A stretch of 64,000 bases of DNA from Leifsonia virtsii (GCF_030433675.1 NZ_JAROCB010000002.1:558001-622000); one strand, 5' to 3'. Counted from the stretch's first letter, positions 26,071 to 35,130 are shown. Program-made: numbers and translations. Notes: a model not told the origin generated them from the letters alone.

Positions 26071-27051
26071 TCACCCCAGCAGTCCCTCCTCCCGCAACTC
26101 CTCCCAGACCGCCTCGGGCACGGGCGCGTCGGCCAGGGCGGCGTTGCGCTCGATCTGCTCCGGGGCGTCCGCACCGAGCACCACCGTGGACACGGCCGGG
26201 TGGCGGAGCGGGAACTGCACCGCGAGCTCCGGGACGGTCGTGCCGTGGCGCTCCGCGACGTCGGCGATCCGCTCGACGCGGGCGACGAGCTCCGGCGGGG
26301 CGGCGCTGTACTCGAACGTGGCCCCGGCACGCGGCCGCTCCGTGGCGAGGATGCCGGAGGCGAAGACGGCCGCGACGGCGACCGAGACCCCGCGCTCCTG
26401 CGCCGCGGGGAGGAGCTTGTGCTCGGCGGCCGGGTCGAGCAGCGTGTAGCGGTTGGCGCACATCACGATGTCGAGGTCGGTCTCGCGGATGAAGCGGGTC
26501 AGCATCCCGGTCTGGTTCATGCCGGCGCCGTAGGAGCGGATGACGCCCTGCGAGCGCAGCTCCTCTAGGGCGGGGAACGCGCCCTCCAGCGCCTCCCGCT
26601 CGAACTCGTCGGGGTCGTGCACGAACAGCACGTCGATGCGGTCGACGCCGAGCCGCGCCAGCGAGTCCTCGACCGAGCGCAGCACGCCGTCGCGGGAGTA
26701 GTCCCTCCGCCGGCGGCGCGTGGCTGGCACGTCGAACAGGTTCGCGATGTCGGTCTCGCCCGGCCGGTAGTCCGGGTTCGGTTCGATCACGCGGCCGACC
26801 TTCGTCGACAGCACGTACTCGTCGCGCGGCAGGTCGCGCAGGCCCGCGCCGAGCCGCTCCTCCGAGAGGCCGACCCCGTAATGCGGTGCGGTGTCGAAAT
26901 AGCGGATGCCCGCCTGCCACGCCGCGGGGACGATCCGCGGCCAGACGTCCTCCGGCCGTGCGGCGTAGAGATTGCCGAGCGCCGCAGCGCCGTAGCCGAT
27001 CGGCCCGACGGTGAGCCCGCCGCGTCCGAACGGCCGGGACGTGCGCAGCAT
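26071..27051 (-). CDS. Aldo/keto reductase, probable L-fucose dehydrogenase
   Basis: 326 residues, AKR fold. FDTAPHYGVGLSEERLG holds catalytic Asp/Tyr, LSTKVGR the Lys and VLFVHDPDEF the His. The DTAPxYGxGLSE wording is characteristic of the L-fucose / D-threo-aldose 1-dehydrogenase group, which oxidises L-fucose (and L-galactose) at C1 to the lactone with NAD(P)+. Start ATG overlaps the upstream dehydratase stop (TGATG). No other candidate for the first oxidation step is encoded here. Confidence 0.88.
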   Translation of the reverse strand: MLRTSRPFGRGGLTVGPIGYGAAALGNLYAARPEDVWPRIVPAAWQAGIRYFDTAPHYGVGLSEERLGAGLRDLPRDEYVLSTKVGRVIEPNPDYRPGETDIANLFDVPATRRRRRDYSRDGVLRSVEDSLARLGVDRIDVLFVHDPDEFEREALEGAFPALEELRSQGVIRSYGAGMNQTGMLTRFIRETDLDIVMCANRYTLLDPAAEHKLLPAAQERGVSVAVAAVFASGILATERPRAGATFEYSAAPPELVARVERIADVAERHGTTVPELAVQFPLRHPAVSTVVLGADAPEQIERNAALADAPVPEAVWEELREEGLLG

Positions 27052-28175
27052 CAGGCCACCCGCAGAGCGTCGACGGCGTCCAGGTCCCACTCGATGCCCA
27101 GCCCGGGAGACGAGGGCGCGAGGGCTCGCCCGTCGCGGATCGCAAGCTCCGAGCGCGTCACCGCGCGCAGCTGCGGGATGTGCTCCAGGTAGAGCGCGTT
27201 CGGCACCGCGCAGCACAGCGACACGTGCAGCTCCATCAGGAAGTGCGGCGCGACCGAGACGTTGAAGGCCTCGGCGAGGTGCGCGACCTTGAGCCACGGG
27301 GTGATCCCGCCGACCCGGGCGACGTCCACCTGGACGATGGAGGCGGCACCCGACTGCAGGTACTCGCGGAAGTGCCCGACCGAGTAGATGGACTCGCCGA
27401 CCGCGACCGGCACGCTGGTCGACTCCGCGAGCCGCCGGTGGCCCGCCACGTCCTCGGCGGGGAGCGGCTCCTCGAACCAGAAGATGTCCAGCTTCTCGAA
27501 CAGCGCGGCGCGGCGGATCGCCTCGGCGGCGGTCATGGACTGGTTGGCGTCGACCATGATGTCCATCCTGTCCCCGACGGCCTCCCGCACGGCGAGCAGC
27601 CGGTCGTAGTCCTCGTGCGCGCGCGGCTTGCCGACCTTGATCTTCACTCCGCCGAGGCCCCTGGCCTGCGACTCGAGCGCCTGAGCGACGAGCTCGTCCG
27701 TGCCGAAGTGCAGCCACCCTCCCTCGGTGTCGTAGAGCGGGATGCTCGGCTGCGCGCCGCCGGCGACCACCCAGAGCGGGAGCCCGGCGGCCTTGCAGCG
27801 TGCGTCCCACACGGCCGTGTCGACCGCGGCCAGGGCGAGCGAGGTGATCAGCCCGACCGTGGTCGCCCGGGTCGAGGAGAACAGGGCGCGCCAGACGTCC
27901 TCCGGGCGGTTCGCGTCCAGCCCCACGAGCACGTCGAGCAGCGTCTCGCGCAGCAGGCTCAGCACGGCGCCACCGCCGGTGCCGATGGTGTAGCTGTAGC
28001 CGATGCCTTCGACGCCGCCCGCGGTGCGGAGGCGGACGAAGATCGTCTCCTGCTTGAGGAACGACTGCACCGCATCCGTGCGGACGGTCTCCACCTCCAG
28101 GTCGCTGAGCCAGGCCTCGGCGCTGACGATCGTGCCGTCGACGGAGGTGCGGGAGGCGGGAGGGGCGAGGGTCAT
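27051..28175 (-). CDS. Mandelate racemase-like sugar acid dehydratase (second enolase-superfamily enzyme)
   Basis: 374 residues. KIKVGK (KxK), MVDANQ, WFEEPLPAED, VGESIYS and APHFLMELH provide the base Lys, three acidic metal ligands and the base His of the mandelate racemase subgroup. It is shorter than and clearly different from FucD. Likely a dehydratase for another hexonate; L-galactonate is attractive because L-fucose dehydrogenases accept L-galactose and a GH95 enzyme is encoded nearby (inference). ATG at 28175 has GAAGGAAG upstream. In operon with the transporter (27 bp downstream of the permease). Confidence 0.85.
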   Translation of the reverse strand: MTLAPPASRTSVDGTIVSAEAWLSDLEVETVRTDAVQSFLKQETIFVRLRTAGGVEGIGYSYTIGTGGGAVLSLLRETLLDVLVGLDANRPEDVWRALFSSTRATTVGLITSLALAAVDTAVWDARCKAAGLPLWVVAGGAQPSIPLYDTEGGWLHFGTDELVAQALESQARGLGGVKIKVGKPRAHEDYDRLLAVREAVGDRMDIMVDANQSMTAAEAIRRAALFEKLDIFWFEEPLPAEDVAGHRRLAESTSVPVAVGESIYSVGHFREYLQSGAASIVQVDVARVGGITPWLKVAHLAEAFNVSVAPHFLMELHVSLCCAVPNALYLEHIPQLRAVTRSELAIRDGRALAPSSPGLGIEWDLDAVDALRVA

Positions 28176-28202
28176 GGTTCTTCCTTCTGGTGTCGGCACG
28201 GG

Positions 28203-29078
28203 TCAGCGTCCGCCGAAGCCGCCGAGGGCGACGCCCTTGATCAGCTGGCGCTGCAGCACGGCGACGATGATCAGCGACGGGATGATCGCGATGGTGGAGG
28301 CGGCCATCATCAGGCTCCACTGGGTGCCGTGCTCGCCGGTGAACATGGAGAGACCGAGCGGCACAGTCGCAAGCTCCTGGCTGTTGATGATGATGAGCGG
28401 CCACAGGTAGGAGTTGTAGTAGCCGACGAAGGAGAAGACGCCGAGCACCGAGATCGGGGCGGTGAGCTGCGGGAGCAGCACCGACCACAGCGTCCGGAAG
28501 CGGGAGGCGCCGTCGATCAGCGCGGCCTCCTCGAACTCGACCGGGATGGTGAGGAAGAACTGCCGCAGCAGGAACGTGCCGAACGCGGTGAAAGCGAACG
28601 GGATGATCAGAGCCGCGTACGTGTCGACCAGGCCGAGCTGGTTCATCATGATGAACAGCGGGACGACCAGCACCTCCTGCGGGAGCACCAGCGTCAGCAC
28701 GTAGAGCAGGAACAGCCGGTCGCGGTACTTGAACCGCAGCCGCGAGAACGCGTAGGCGGACAGCACCGCCACGATCACCGACAGCAGCGCGCCGCAGATC
28801 GAGACGAAGAAGCCGTTGAAGATGAACCGCCCGAACGGCACCAGCGTCCAGGCGTCGACGAAGTTCGACCACTTCACCTCGGAGCCGATGAAGGACGGCT
28901 TCGGCGAGAACACCTCGGACTCGGGCTTCAGGGCCGAGAAGAACATCCAGATGAACGGGAAGGTGAAGACCAACGCCACCACCGCCATCACCAGGGTGTT
29001 CAGCCAGGTCTTGGCGACGACCGCGCGCTGGGCGGGGCGCAGCCGGCGGCGGCCGCGGGTGAGCGTGTCACTTGTCAT
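28203..29078 (-). CDS. Carbohydrate ABC transporter permease (MalG type)
   Basis: 291 residues, six membrane segments. EAA loop EFEEAALIDGASRFRTLW and the C-terminal VAVLQRQLIKGVALGGFGG ending are diagnostic of CUT1-family second permeases. Overlaps the upstream permease gene by 11 bp. Probably imports fucose or a fucosylated oligosaccharide, judged by the pathway genes that follow. Uses an ATPase (MsiK-like) encoded elsewhere, as is usual in actinobacteria. Confidence 0.93.
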   Translation of the reverse strand: MTSDTLTRGRRRLRPAQRAVVAKTWLNTLVMAVVALVFTFPFIWMFFSALKPESEVFSPKPSFIGSEVKWSNFVDAWTLVPFGRFIFNGFFVSICGALLSVIVAVLSAYAFSRLRFKYRDRLFLLYVLTLVLPQEVLVVPLFIMMNQLGLVDTYAALIIPFAFTAFGTFLLRQFFLTIPVEFEEAALIDGASRFRTLWSVLLPQLTAPISVLGVFSFVGYYNSYLWPLIIINSQELATVPLGLSMFTGEHGTQWSLMMAASTIAIIPSLIIVAVLQRQLIKGVALGGFGGR

Positions 29079-30051
29079 AGTTGACCCACCTCTTCTGGCC
29101 GGCGAACTGCAGCGCGGTGATGAGCATGACGACGATGAACAGCATCCACGCCAGCGCCGAGGCGTAGCCGAGACGGTCGAAGACGAAGCCGTTGCGGTAC
29201 AGGTACAGCACGAACGTGTTCGTCGCCTCGCCGGGGCCTCCCTGGGTCAGGATCTGCGGCTGCACGAACACCTGGAAGGCGCCGATCATCGTCATCGTCA
29301 TGGTGAAGAACAGCGAGGGCGAGATCATCGGCAGGATGATCGAGCGCAGCCGCTGCCAGGCGTTCGTGCCGTCCATCCGCGACGCCTCGAGGATCTCCTT
29401 CGGGATGCCGCCGAGGCCGGCGGAGAGCACGATCACGTTGTAGCCGAACGACTGCCACACCGACATCGCGATCACCGACGCCAGCGCGAACCGGGAGTCG
29501 GAGAGCCAGCTCGGCCCGTCGATGCCGATGCCGGCGAGGGCCGAGTTGACCAGTCCGTCGTCGCTCAGCAGCAGGCGCCAGACGAGGGCGTTGGCCACCA
29601 TCGGCGTGATCGCCGGGAGGAAGAAGACGACCCGCCAGAAGCCCGCGAACTTGATCCGGGTGTTCAGCCAGAGCGAGACCGCAAGGGCGAGGACCAGGTT
29701 GAGCGCCGTGTAGACGAAGGCGAAGATCACCGTGTTGAGCAGCACGGTGTAGAAGGTGGGGTCGCTGAACAGCTTCTGGTAGTTGGCGAGGCCGAGGAAG
29801 GTCGGCGAGCCGAAGAGCGGCCACTCGAACAGGCTGATGACCAGCGAGCCGATCAGCGGCACCACGATGAAGAAGACGAACCCGGCGAGCCCGGGCCACA
29901 GGTAGGCGAGGGCCGTCCAGCCGTCGCCGCGGCGCTTGCGGCCGAGGCGCGGGGGAGTGGGGTGCGGCACGCCGAACGGGCGGGTCGCGGGCGCGGCGGG
30001 CGCCGCCGTCTCCTCCGAGACGACGGCGCCCGTGATCAGCGGTGAGGCCAT
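29068..30051 (-). CDS. Carbohydrate ABC transporter permease (MalF type)
   Basis: 327 residues. The first membrane segment is at about 50-75 (LWPGLAGFVFFIVVPLIGS); the EAA loop reads EILEASRMDGTNAWQRLR. CUT1 family. The start follows the binding-protein stop by 3 bp. Forms the heterodimeric channel with the downstream MalG-type permease. Confidence 0.93.
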   Translation of the reverse strand: MASPLITGAVVSEETAAPAAPATRPFGVPHPTPPRLGRKRRGDGWTALAYLWPGLAGFVFFIVVPLIGSLVISLFEWPLFGSPTFLGLANYQKLFSDPTFYTVLLNTVIFAFVYTALNLVLALAVSLWLNTRIKFAGFWRVVFFLPAITPMVANALVWRLLLSDDGLVNSALAGIGIDGPSWLSDSRFALASVIAMSVWQSFGYNVIVLSAGLGGIPKEILEASRMDGTNAWQRLRSIILPMISPSLFFTMTMTMIGAFQVFVQPQILTQGGPGEATNTFVLYLYRNGFVFDRLGYASALAWMLFIVVMLITALQFAGQKRWVNYDK

Positions 30052-30054
30052 GCC

Positions 30055-31302
30055 CTAGTTCCCCACCGAGTTCTGGATCGTGCTCAGCACGTCCTTCGCG
30101 GTCTTGTCACCCCGGTATCCTTCGACGCCGTACTGGGTGAACAGGGTCTCCACCTGGTTCCAGGTGGGGGTGGTGAGCTGCGCCGTCGCGTTCTTCAGCA
30201 GCGCCTGCACCGCGGCGTACGCCTCGGGCGACTTGCCCTCCGCCCAGGCGGACTGCGCATCGGCCCGCGAGGGGACGATGCCGCGCTTCTCGGCCTGGCC
30301 CTTCAGGACGCTGGTGTCGGTCATGGCGACGATCGCCTTGAACGCGCCGTCCGGGTCCTTGCAGTTCTTCGCGATGCCGAAGCCGGAGCCTGCGGTCATG
30401 CCGTGCGCGTCGCCGGAGGTGCTCGGGACGATGGTGACGCCCATCTTGAACTTCGCGGCCTCGGCGAAGGTGCCGTACATCCACGGTCCCTCGATCAGCA
30501 TGTCGACGGCTCCGCTGGTGAAGGCCGCCTGCGACGCGTCGGAGCCGTCGGCGGCCTCCGGCGCCTTGGCGATGCCCTCCTTGCTCACCAGGTCGAAGTA
30601 CGACTGCACCTGGTCGACGAGCTTGGAGTTGGTCAGGTCGAGCTTCGAGCCCTTCACCGCCTCCGCGCCGTCGGCGATCGCCCAGGCGTTCGGGATGAAG
30701 AAGCCGGGGGAGATCGCGAGCGCCTTGTGGTCGCCCGTGGTCAGCTTCTTCGCGTCGGCGAGGAACTGCTCCCGGCTGTAGCTGGTGCTCGGCGCCTGAA
30801 GCCCGGCCTTCGCGAAGTTGTCCGCGTTGTAGTACAGGACGATCGGCTCCGCGTCGTAGGGGATGGCGCGGATGGTCCCGTCGACCGTCATGCCCTTGAG
30901 CATCGAGGAGTCGAACGCGGACGTGTCGAGCTTGTACTTCTTGATCAGGTCGTCGAGCGGCATGAGCAGCCCGGACAGCTCCTGGGCCCGTGCGGCCTGC
31001 GTGGTCAGCAGGCAGGGCGGGTTGGAGCCGCTGAGGCGGGTCTTGACCTTGGTCCAGTAGTCGTTGAAGCTCGGTCCCTCGATGGTGACGTCGAGGCTCG
31101 GATCGACCTTCTTGCCGAGGTCGATGAAGGACTGCCACTGGTCGCGGTCGCTCTGACTGCTGACCCAGGTGTACATGCTGATCGGGCCGCCCTTGGCGTC
31201 GCCCCCGCTCCCGCCGGCACAACCGGCCAGGGCGGTGAGGGCTCCCGTGATGAGGACGGCGGTTCCGATCCGGATCGCCCTGCTCTTGCTTCGTGCTGTC
31301 AC
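30055..31302 (-). CDS. Sugar ABC transporter substrate-binding lipoprotein
   Basis: 415 residues from the GTG at 31302, which has GGAGGAGG 8 nt upstream; an ATG at 31320 lies before that box and is less likely. Signal peptide ends in lipobox LAGC at about residue 25 of this start. Family 1 (SBP_bac_1) extracellular solute-binding fold, with text such as YYNADNFAKAGL and GSGFGIAKNC. First gene of the transporter-dehydratase-dehydrogenase operon; a TCCTATAGGG box sits 47 bp upstream. Ligand probably fucose-containing sugar. Confidence 0.9.
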   Translation of the reverse strand: MTARSKSRAIRIGTAVLITGALTALAGCAGGSGGDAKGGPISMYTWVSSQSDRDQWQSFIDLGKKVDPSLDVTIEGPSFNDYWTKVKTRLSGSNPPCLLTTQAARAQELSGLLMPLDDLIKKYKLDTSAFDSSMLKGMTVDGTIRAIPYDAEPIVLYYNADNFAKAGLQAPSTSYSREQFLADAKKLTTGDHKALAISPGFFIPNAWAIADGAEAVKGSKLDLTNSKLVDQVQSYFDLVSKEGIAKAPEAADGSDASQAAFTSGAVDMLIEGPWMYGTFAEAAKFKMGVTIVPSTSGDAHGMTAGSGFGIAKNCKDPDGAFKAIVAMTDTSVLKGQAEKRGIVPSRADAQSAWAEGKSPEAYAAVQALLKNATAQLTTPTWNQVETLFTQYGVEGYRGDKTAKDVLSTIQNSVGN

Positions 31303-31348
31303 GTGCTGTGCCTCCTCCATTGGATTCACGCGGTTCGGGTGATGCAGA

Positions 31349-31358
31349 TCCTATAGGG
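31349..31358. promoter_or_regulatory. GntR-type box 2 (TCCTATAGGG)
   Basis: Core palindrome CCTATAGG in the promoter region of the transporter operon. A further CCTATAT half-like sequence follows at about 31364-31371 on the opposite strand. See boxes 1, 3 and 4. Confidence 0.65.
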
Positions 31359-31407
31359 TCTACGATATAGGCTCTGCGGCGAGCTTAGAGGTGAGAGTCC
31401 GCCGCGG

Positions 31408-31569
31408 TCAAGCGAAATCGATCGCGATCACGTCGATCGGGGCTCCGGACGGCTGCGGAGCCGGGATGCGCAGCTCGCCGAGCGGGTCGACGCCGGGGGC
31501 CGGCTGCTCGTGCACCTCAAGGTTCACCTCGTAGGGCAGCGGGTCGCCGGTGGCCAGCAGGCGCGCGCC
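31408..31569 (-). other. Displaced C-terminal coding segment of the GH29 gene (after a frameshift)
   Basis: Read in the frame one base off, this stretch encodes 53 residues with the expected end of a GH29 beta-sandwich domain (starts GARLLATGDPLPYEV, includes VHEQPAPGVDPLGE, ends IDVIAIDFA, stop TGA at 31408). It has no start of its own. Joining it to the upstream frame needs removal of one C in the run at 31570-31572. Confidence 0.8.
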
Positions 31570-32773
31570 GGGTCACCCGGCCGACCGGGATGCCACGGAC
31601 CACGACCTGCTCGATCGGGCGCGCGACGAGGTGCAGGTACAGCGTGCCCGGCCGGGCCGTCGACGGACCGTAGTAGTCCACGCCGACCGTGGGGGAGACG
31701 CCGACGACGCTCTCGGCGTGCACGTCCATCCACGCGCCGATCTCCTCCAGTGTGCGCACCTGCGACTCGTTCAGGCTTCCGTCGCCCTTCGGGCCGATGT
31801 TGAGCAGGAGGTTGCCGCCGCGGCTCGCGACCTCGATCAGCGTGGTGATGAGCGAGGTCGTGCTCTTGCTCTTCGTGTCGCCGGGACGCCAGGCCCACAT
31901 CTGCCCGATCGTCATGCACAGTTCCCACGGCCCCTCCGGCGCGGTCACCGGGAAGCCCTGCTCGGGCGTCTTGTAGTCGCCCTGGCCGAGCAGGCGGTCG
32001 TTGATCACCACGTCGGGCTGGAGCGACTTGATCAGGCTGCGCAGCCCGGCGCTGTCCCACTCCTCCTCCGACCGCTCCCACTCGCCGTCGAACCAGAGCA
32101 GGTCGATGGTGCCGTACTCCGTCAGGAGCTCGGTGAGCTGACCGCGCAGGTACTGCTGGTAGCGCTGCCACTGCTCCGCGGTCGGGCGGCGGTGCCGGTC
32201 GTCCGCGACCGGGGTCCCTGCGTTCGCCGGGTCGCCGGCGGCCGGCCAGTGCTCCAGCGCGTAGGGGCGGTCCTCCATCCGGAAGGCCGGGTAGTCGGGG
32301 TGGTTCCAGTCCGGGAGGCTGTAGTAGATGCCGACGCGGATGCCCTCCGCGCGGATCGCCTCGACGAACTCCCGCGTGATGTCGCGGCCGAACGGCGAGT
32401 GCTCGATGCCGAAGTCCGAGTGCTCGGTGTGGAACATGGCGTAGCCGGCGTGGTGGCGGGCCGTGAAGACGACGTAGCGGGCGCCGGCGCGCTTGGCGAG
32501 GCGGGCGAGCGCGACCGCATCCCACTCCACGGGGTCGAAGGTCGCCGCCGTCGACTGGTACTCCTCGACCGTCACGGTGTCCTCGACGCCGTCGGAACCC
32601 GGGATGATGGAACGGCCGACCAGCGGCCAGGAGATCTCGATGCCCTGCTGGCTGGCGTGGTCCCAATGCACGAACAGTCCGAAGCCTGCTCCGATGAACC
32701 ACTCGCCGCCCGGCAGGCGGAAGTCGGTGGGCCGGACGAACGAGGCGGGTGGTGCGTCGAGCGTGGTGGTCAC
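31517..32773 (-). CDS. GH29 alpha-L-fucosidase, 3' frameshift
   Basis: As read, 418 residues. GH29 landmarks: GFGLFVHWDHAS, FTARHHAGYAMF, YYSLPDW and IDLLWFDGEW (nucleophile Asp), then NLLLNIGPKGDG. The catalytic barrel is complete. Near the 3' end the sense becomes nonsense-like (RRAPAGHRRP), while the next frame carries a normal GH29 tail; the two join into 454 residues if one C at 31570-31572 is removed. Sequencing error or recent mutation cannot be told apart here. Divergent from the second fucosidase with box 3 between them. Releases L-fucose from oligosaccharides; no signal peptide seen, so probably cytoplasmic. Confidence 0.88.
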   Translation of the reverse strand: MTTTLDAPPASFVRPTDFRLPGGEWFIGAGFGLFVHWDHASQQGIEISWPLVGRSIIPGSDGVEDTVTVEEYQSTAATFDPVEWDAVALARLAKRAGARYVVFTARHHAGYAMFHTEHSDFGIEHSPFGRDITREFVEAIRAEGIRVGIYYSLPDWNHPDYPAFRMEDRPYALEHWPAAGDPANAGTPVADDRHRRPTAEQWQRYQQYLRGQLTELLTEYGTIDLLWFDGEWERSEEEWDSAGLRSLIKSLQPDVVINDRLLGQGDYKTPEQGFPVTAPEGPWELCMTIGQMWAWRPGDTKSKSTTSLITTLIEVASRGGNLLLNIGPKGDGSLNESQVRTLEEIGAWMDVHAESVVGVSPTVGVDYYGPSTARPGTLYLHLVARPIEQVVVRGIPVGRVTRRAPAGHRRPAALRGEP

Positions 32774-32810
32774 AAGGCTCTCCTTCGAGTCATTGAGCGC
32801 AGATGCTATT

Positions 32811-32821
32811 GCCTATAGGAT
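32811..32821. promoter_or_regulatory. GntR-type box 3 (GCCTATAGGAT)
   Basis: CCTATAGG core between the two divergent GH29 genes (starts at 32773 and 32885), placed to control both. Confidence 0.65.
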
Positions 32822-32884
32822 ATGGACGCGGTCGGCATTCCACAATCGCGGCCGGCATCCATTCGACGACGAAGGAGACCCAGC

Positions 32885-34237
32885 GTGGCCATGTTCACAG
32901 ACGACCCCGTCCGCCCGGAGAACTACCGCCGCTTCGAGCGCGAGGTGCCGGAATGGTTCACCGACGCGAAGCTGGGCATCTTCGTGCACTGGGGCCCGTA
33001 CTCGGTCCCGGCGTGGGCCGAGCCGATCGGCGAGCTGGGCACCATCGACCCGAAGTACTGGTTCGCGCACAACCCGTACGCCGAGTGGTACTACAACACC
33101 ATCCGCATCCCGGGCAGCCCGGCGGCCGAGCACCAGCGCGAGGTGTACGGGGGCGCGCCCTACGACGACTTCCTCGACCAGTGGGACCCGGCCGAGTTCG
33201 ACCCCGACGCGTTCATGGCCCTGGTCAAGAGCACCGGCGCCCGCTACTTCGTGCCGACGACCAAGCATCACGACGGTGTGACCCTGTGGGATGCGCCCGG
33301 CACCGACGGCCGCAACACGGTGGCCCGCGGACCGCACCGCGACCTGGTCGGCGACTTCGAGCGCGCGGCGCGGGCGGCGGGCATCCGCTTCGGCGTCTAC
33401 TACTCGGGAGGCCTCGACTGGCACTTCGCCGACCTCGAGCCGATCACGGACAACGGGCAGGCGTTCCGTCGCCCGGTCGACGCCGCCTACGCCGAGTACG
33501 CCTACGAGCACGTCTCCGACCTGATCGACCGCTACCGGCCCGACGTGCTGTGGGGCGACATCGAGTGGCCCGACGCGGGCAAGCCGAGCGGGCCGTTCAG
33601 CATGGAGCGGCTGTTCGACAAGTTCTACGAGGCCGCGCCGGACGGCGTCTCCAACGACCGCTGGGGCACGACGCACTGGGACTTCCGCACCAGCGAGTAC
33701 CAGAACGGCACGAACGTCGAGGGCAGCGGCGCATGGGAGAACTGCCGCGGGATCGGCTACTCGTTCGGCCACAACACGCAGGAGGACGAGCGGCACCTGC
33801 TCAGCGGACCGGACGCGGTCGCGTCGTTCGTCGACATCGTCTCCCGCGGCGGCAACCTGCTGCTCAACGTCGGGCTGACCGCGCGCGGCACCGTTCCCGA
33901 CCTGCAGCGGCGGACGCTGGAGCACCTGGCGGCCTGGAACGCGATCAACGGGGAGGCGGTGTTCGGCTCCCGGCCGCTCGACCCGTCGATCGCCGCCGCC
34001 TCCGACGAGCCGTGGCTGCGCTGGACGCGGACCGGCGACGTGGCGAACGCCTTCGTCGGCGCGACCGGGTCGGTGCGTCTCGACGGCGTCTCGGCGGCCG
34101 TCCTCGCCGAGACCGCCCGGCTCGCCGACGGCTCGGCTCTCGCGGTGTCGCGGGACGGCGACGCGCTCGTGGCCGAGCTGCCGGCGCCGTCCGTCGCCGG
34201 GCCGACCCTCGTGCGCTTCGACCTGGCCGCCGCATGA
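32885..34237 (+). CDS. GH29 alpha-L-fucosidase
   Basis: 450 residues. Landmarks LGIFVHWGPYSVPAWAEP, VPTTKHHDGVTLW, YYSGGLDWHF, DVLWGDIEWPD (nucleophile Asp) and GGNLLLNVGLTARG. GTG at 32885 chosen since AGGAG lies 7 nt upstream; ATG at 32891 is the alternative. No export signal, so likely acts on imported oligosaccharides. Its stop overlaps the fuconolactonase start (ATGA), linking fucose release and oxidation in one transcript. Confidence 0.94.
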   Translation: MAMFTDDPVRPENYRRFEREVPEWFTDAKLGIFVHWGPYSVPAWAEPIGELGTIDPKYWFAHNPYAEWYYNTIRIPGSPAAEHQREVYGGAPYDDFLDQWDPAEFDPDAFMALVKSTGARYFVPTTKHHDGVTLWDAPGTDGRNTVARGPHRDLVGDFERAARAAGIRFGVYYSGGLDWHFADLEPITDNGQAFRRPVDAAYAEYAYEHVSDLIDRYRPDVLWGDIEWPDAGKPSGPFSMERLFDKFYEAAPDGVSNDRWGTTHWDFRTSEYQNGTNVEGSGAWENCRGIGYSFGHNTQEDERHLLSGPDAVASFVDIVSRGGNLLLNVGLTARGTVPDLQRRTLEHLAAWNAINGEAVFGSRPLDPSIAAASDEPWLRWTRTGDVANAFVGATGSVRLDGVSAAVLAETARLADGSALAVSRDGDALVAELPAPSVAGPTLVRFDLAAA

Positions 34238-35067
34238 CGCTCGACGCCCACCTGCACCTCTGGGACCTCGAGCACGGCACGTACTCATGGCTGAGCGACG
34301 CCGTCGCGCCGATCAACCGCACCTTCCGGTTCGAGGAGGTCGAGCCGCAGCTGCGCGCGACGGGAGTGGACCGGGTCGTGCTGGTGCAGGCGGCGGGCAC
34401 GTCGGAGGACTCGGCGGCGATGTTCGCGGTCGCCGCGCAGCAGCCCATGGTCGCCGGGGTGGTGGCCTGGGTCGACCTCCGGGATCCGTCCGCGGTCGGC
34501 GACGCCCTCGACAGCTGGGCCGCCGCAGGGCCGCTGGTCGGCATCCGGCACCTCATCCACGACGAGGCGGACCCGGACTGGCTCGCCCAGCCGGCTGTCC
34601 ACCGCTCGCTCGCGGTGCTGGCGTCCCGCGGCCTCGCCTACGACGTGATCGGGGTGCTGCCCCGGCACCTGGAGCACGCGGTCGCCCTCGCGGACGAGCT
34701 GCCCGAGCTGCGGCTCGTGGTGGACCACCTCGGGACGCCGCCGGTCGGGTCGGAGGCGGGCGAGTGGGGGAGGCTCATCGACGAGCTCGGGAGCCGGCCC
34801 AATGTCTTCGTGAAGCTGTCGGGCCTCACCACGCTCGGCCCCGCCGGCCGGGCGTCGGCCGGCGACCTCCGGCCGTACGTCGACCGCGCGCTCGACGCGT
34901 TCGGCCCGTCGCGCATGCTGTACGGCGGCGACTGGCCGGTCTCGACCCTGGCGACCCCGTACGCGGAGACGTTCGCCGTCGCGCGCGAGCTGATCGCGGC
35001 GCTGACCCCCGCCGAACGCGACGACATCCTCGCCGGCTCCGCCGCCCGCGCGTACCGCCTCCCCTGA
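34234..35067 (+). CDS. L-fuconolactonase (amidohydrolase_2 family)
   Basis: 277 residues. DAHLHLWDLEHGTYSWL is the family-defining N-terminus (HxHxWD); GIRHLIHDE, VVDHLGTPP, FVKLSGL and LYGGDWPVS supply the remaining metal and substrate residues. Enzymes of this type hydrolyse L-fucono-1,4-lactone (also L-galactono/L-rhamnono lactones) to the acid. Translationally coupled to the upstream fucosidase. Confidence 0.93.
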   Translation: MTLDAHLHLWDLEHGTYSWLSDAVAPINRTFRFEEVEPQLRATGVDRVVLVQAAGTSEDSAAMFAVAAQQPMVAGVVAWVDLRDPSAVGDALDSWAAAGPLVGIRHLIHDEADPDWLAQPAVHRSLAVLASRGLAYDVIGVLPRHLEHAVALADELPELRLVVDHLGTPPVGSEAGEWGRLIDELGSRPNVFVKLSGLTTLGPAGRASAGDLRPYVDRALDAFGPSRMLYGGDWPVSTLATPYAETFAVARELIAALTPAERDDILAGSAARAYRLP

Positions 35068-35074
35068 CCCGCGC

Positions 35075-35130
35075 GATTTGGCGCAAATCGTGGGTATGCG
35101 TGCGGCGATGACCGCGATTTGCGCCAAATC
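35075..35130. terminator. Perfect 15-bp inverted repeat between convergent genes
   Basis: GATTTGGCGCAAATC (35075-35089) and its exact complement GATTTGCGCCAAATC (35116-35130) flank a 26-nt spacer. Each arm is itself nearly palindromic (GATTTG-N3-CAAATC). Sits between fuconolactonase and the convergent lactate dehydrogenase gene. Confidence 0.6.
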
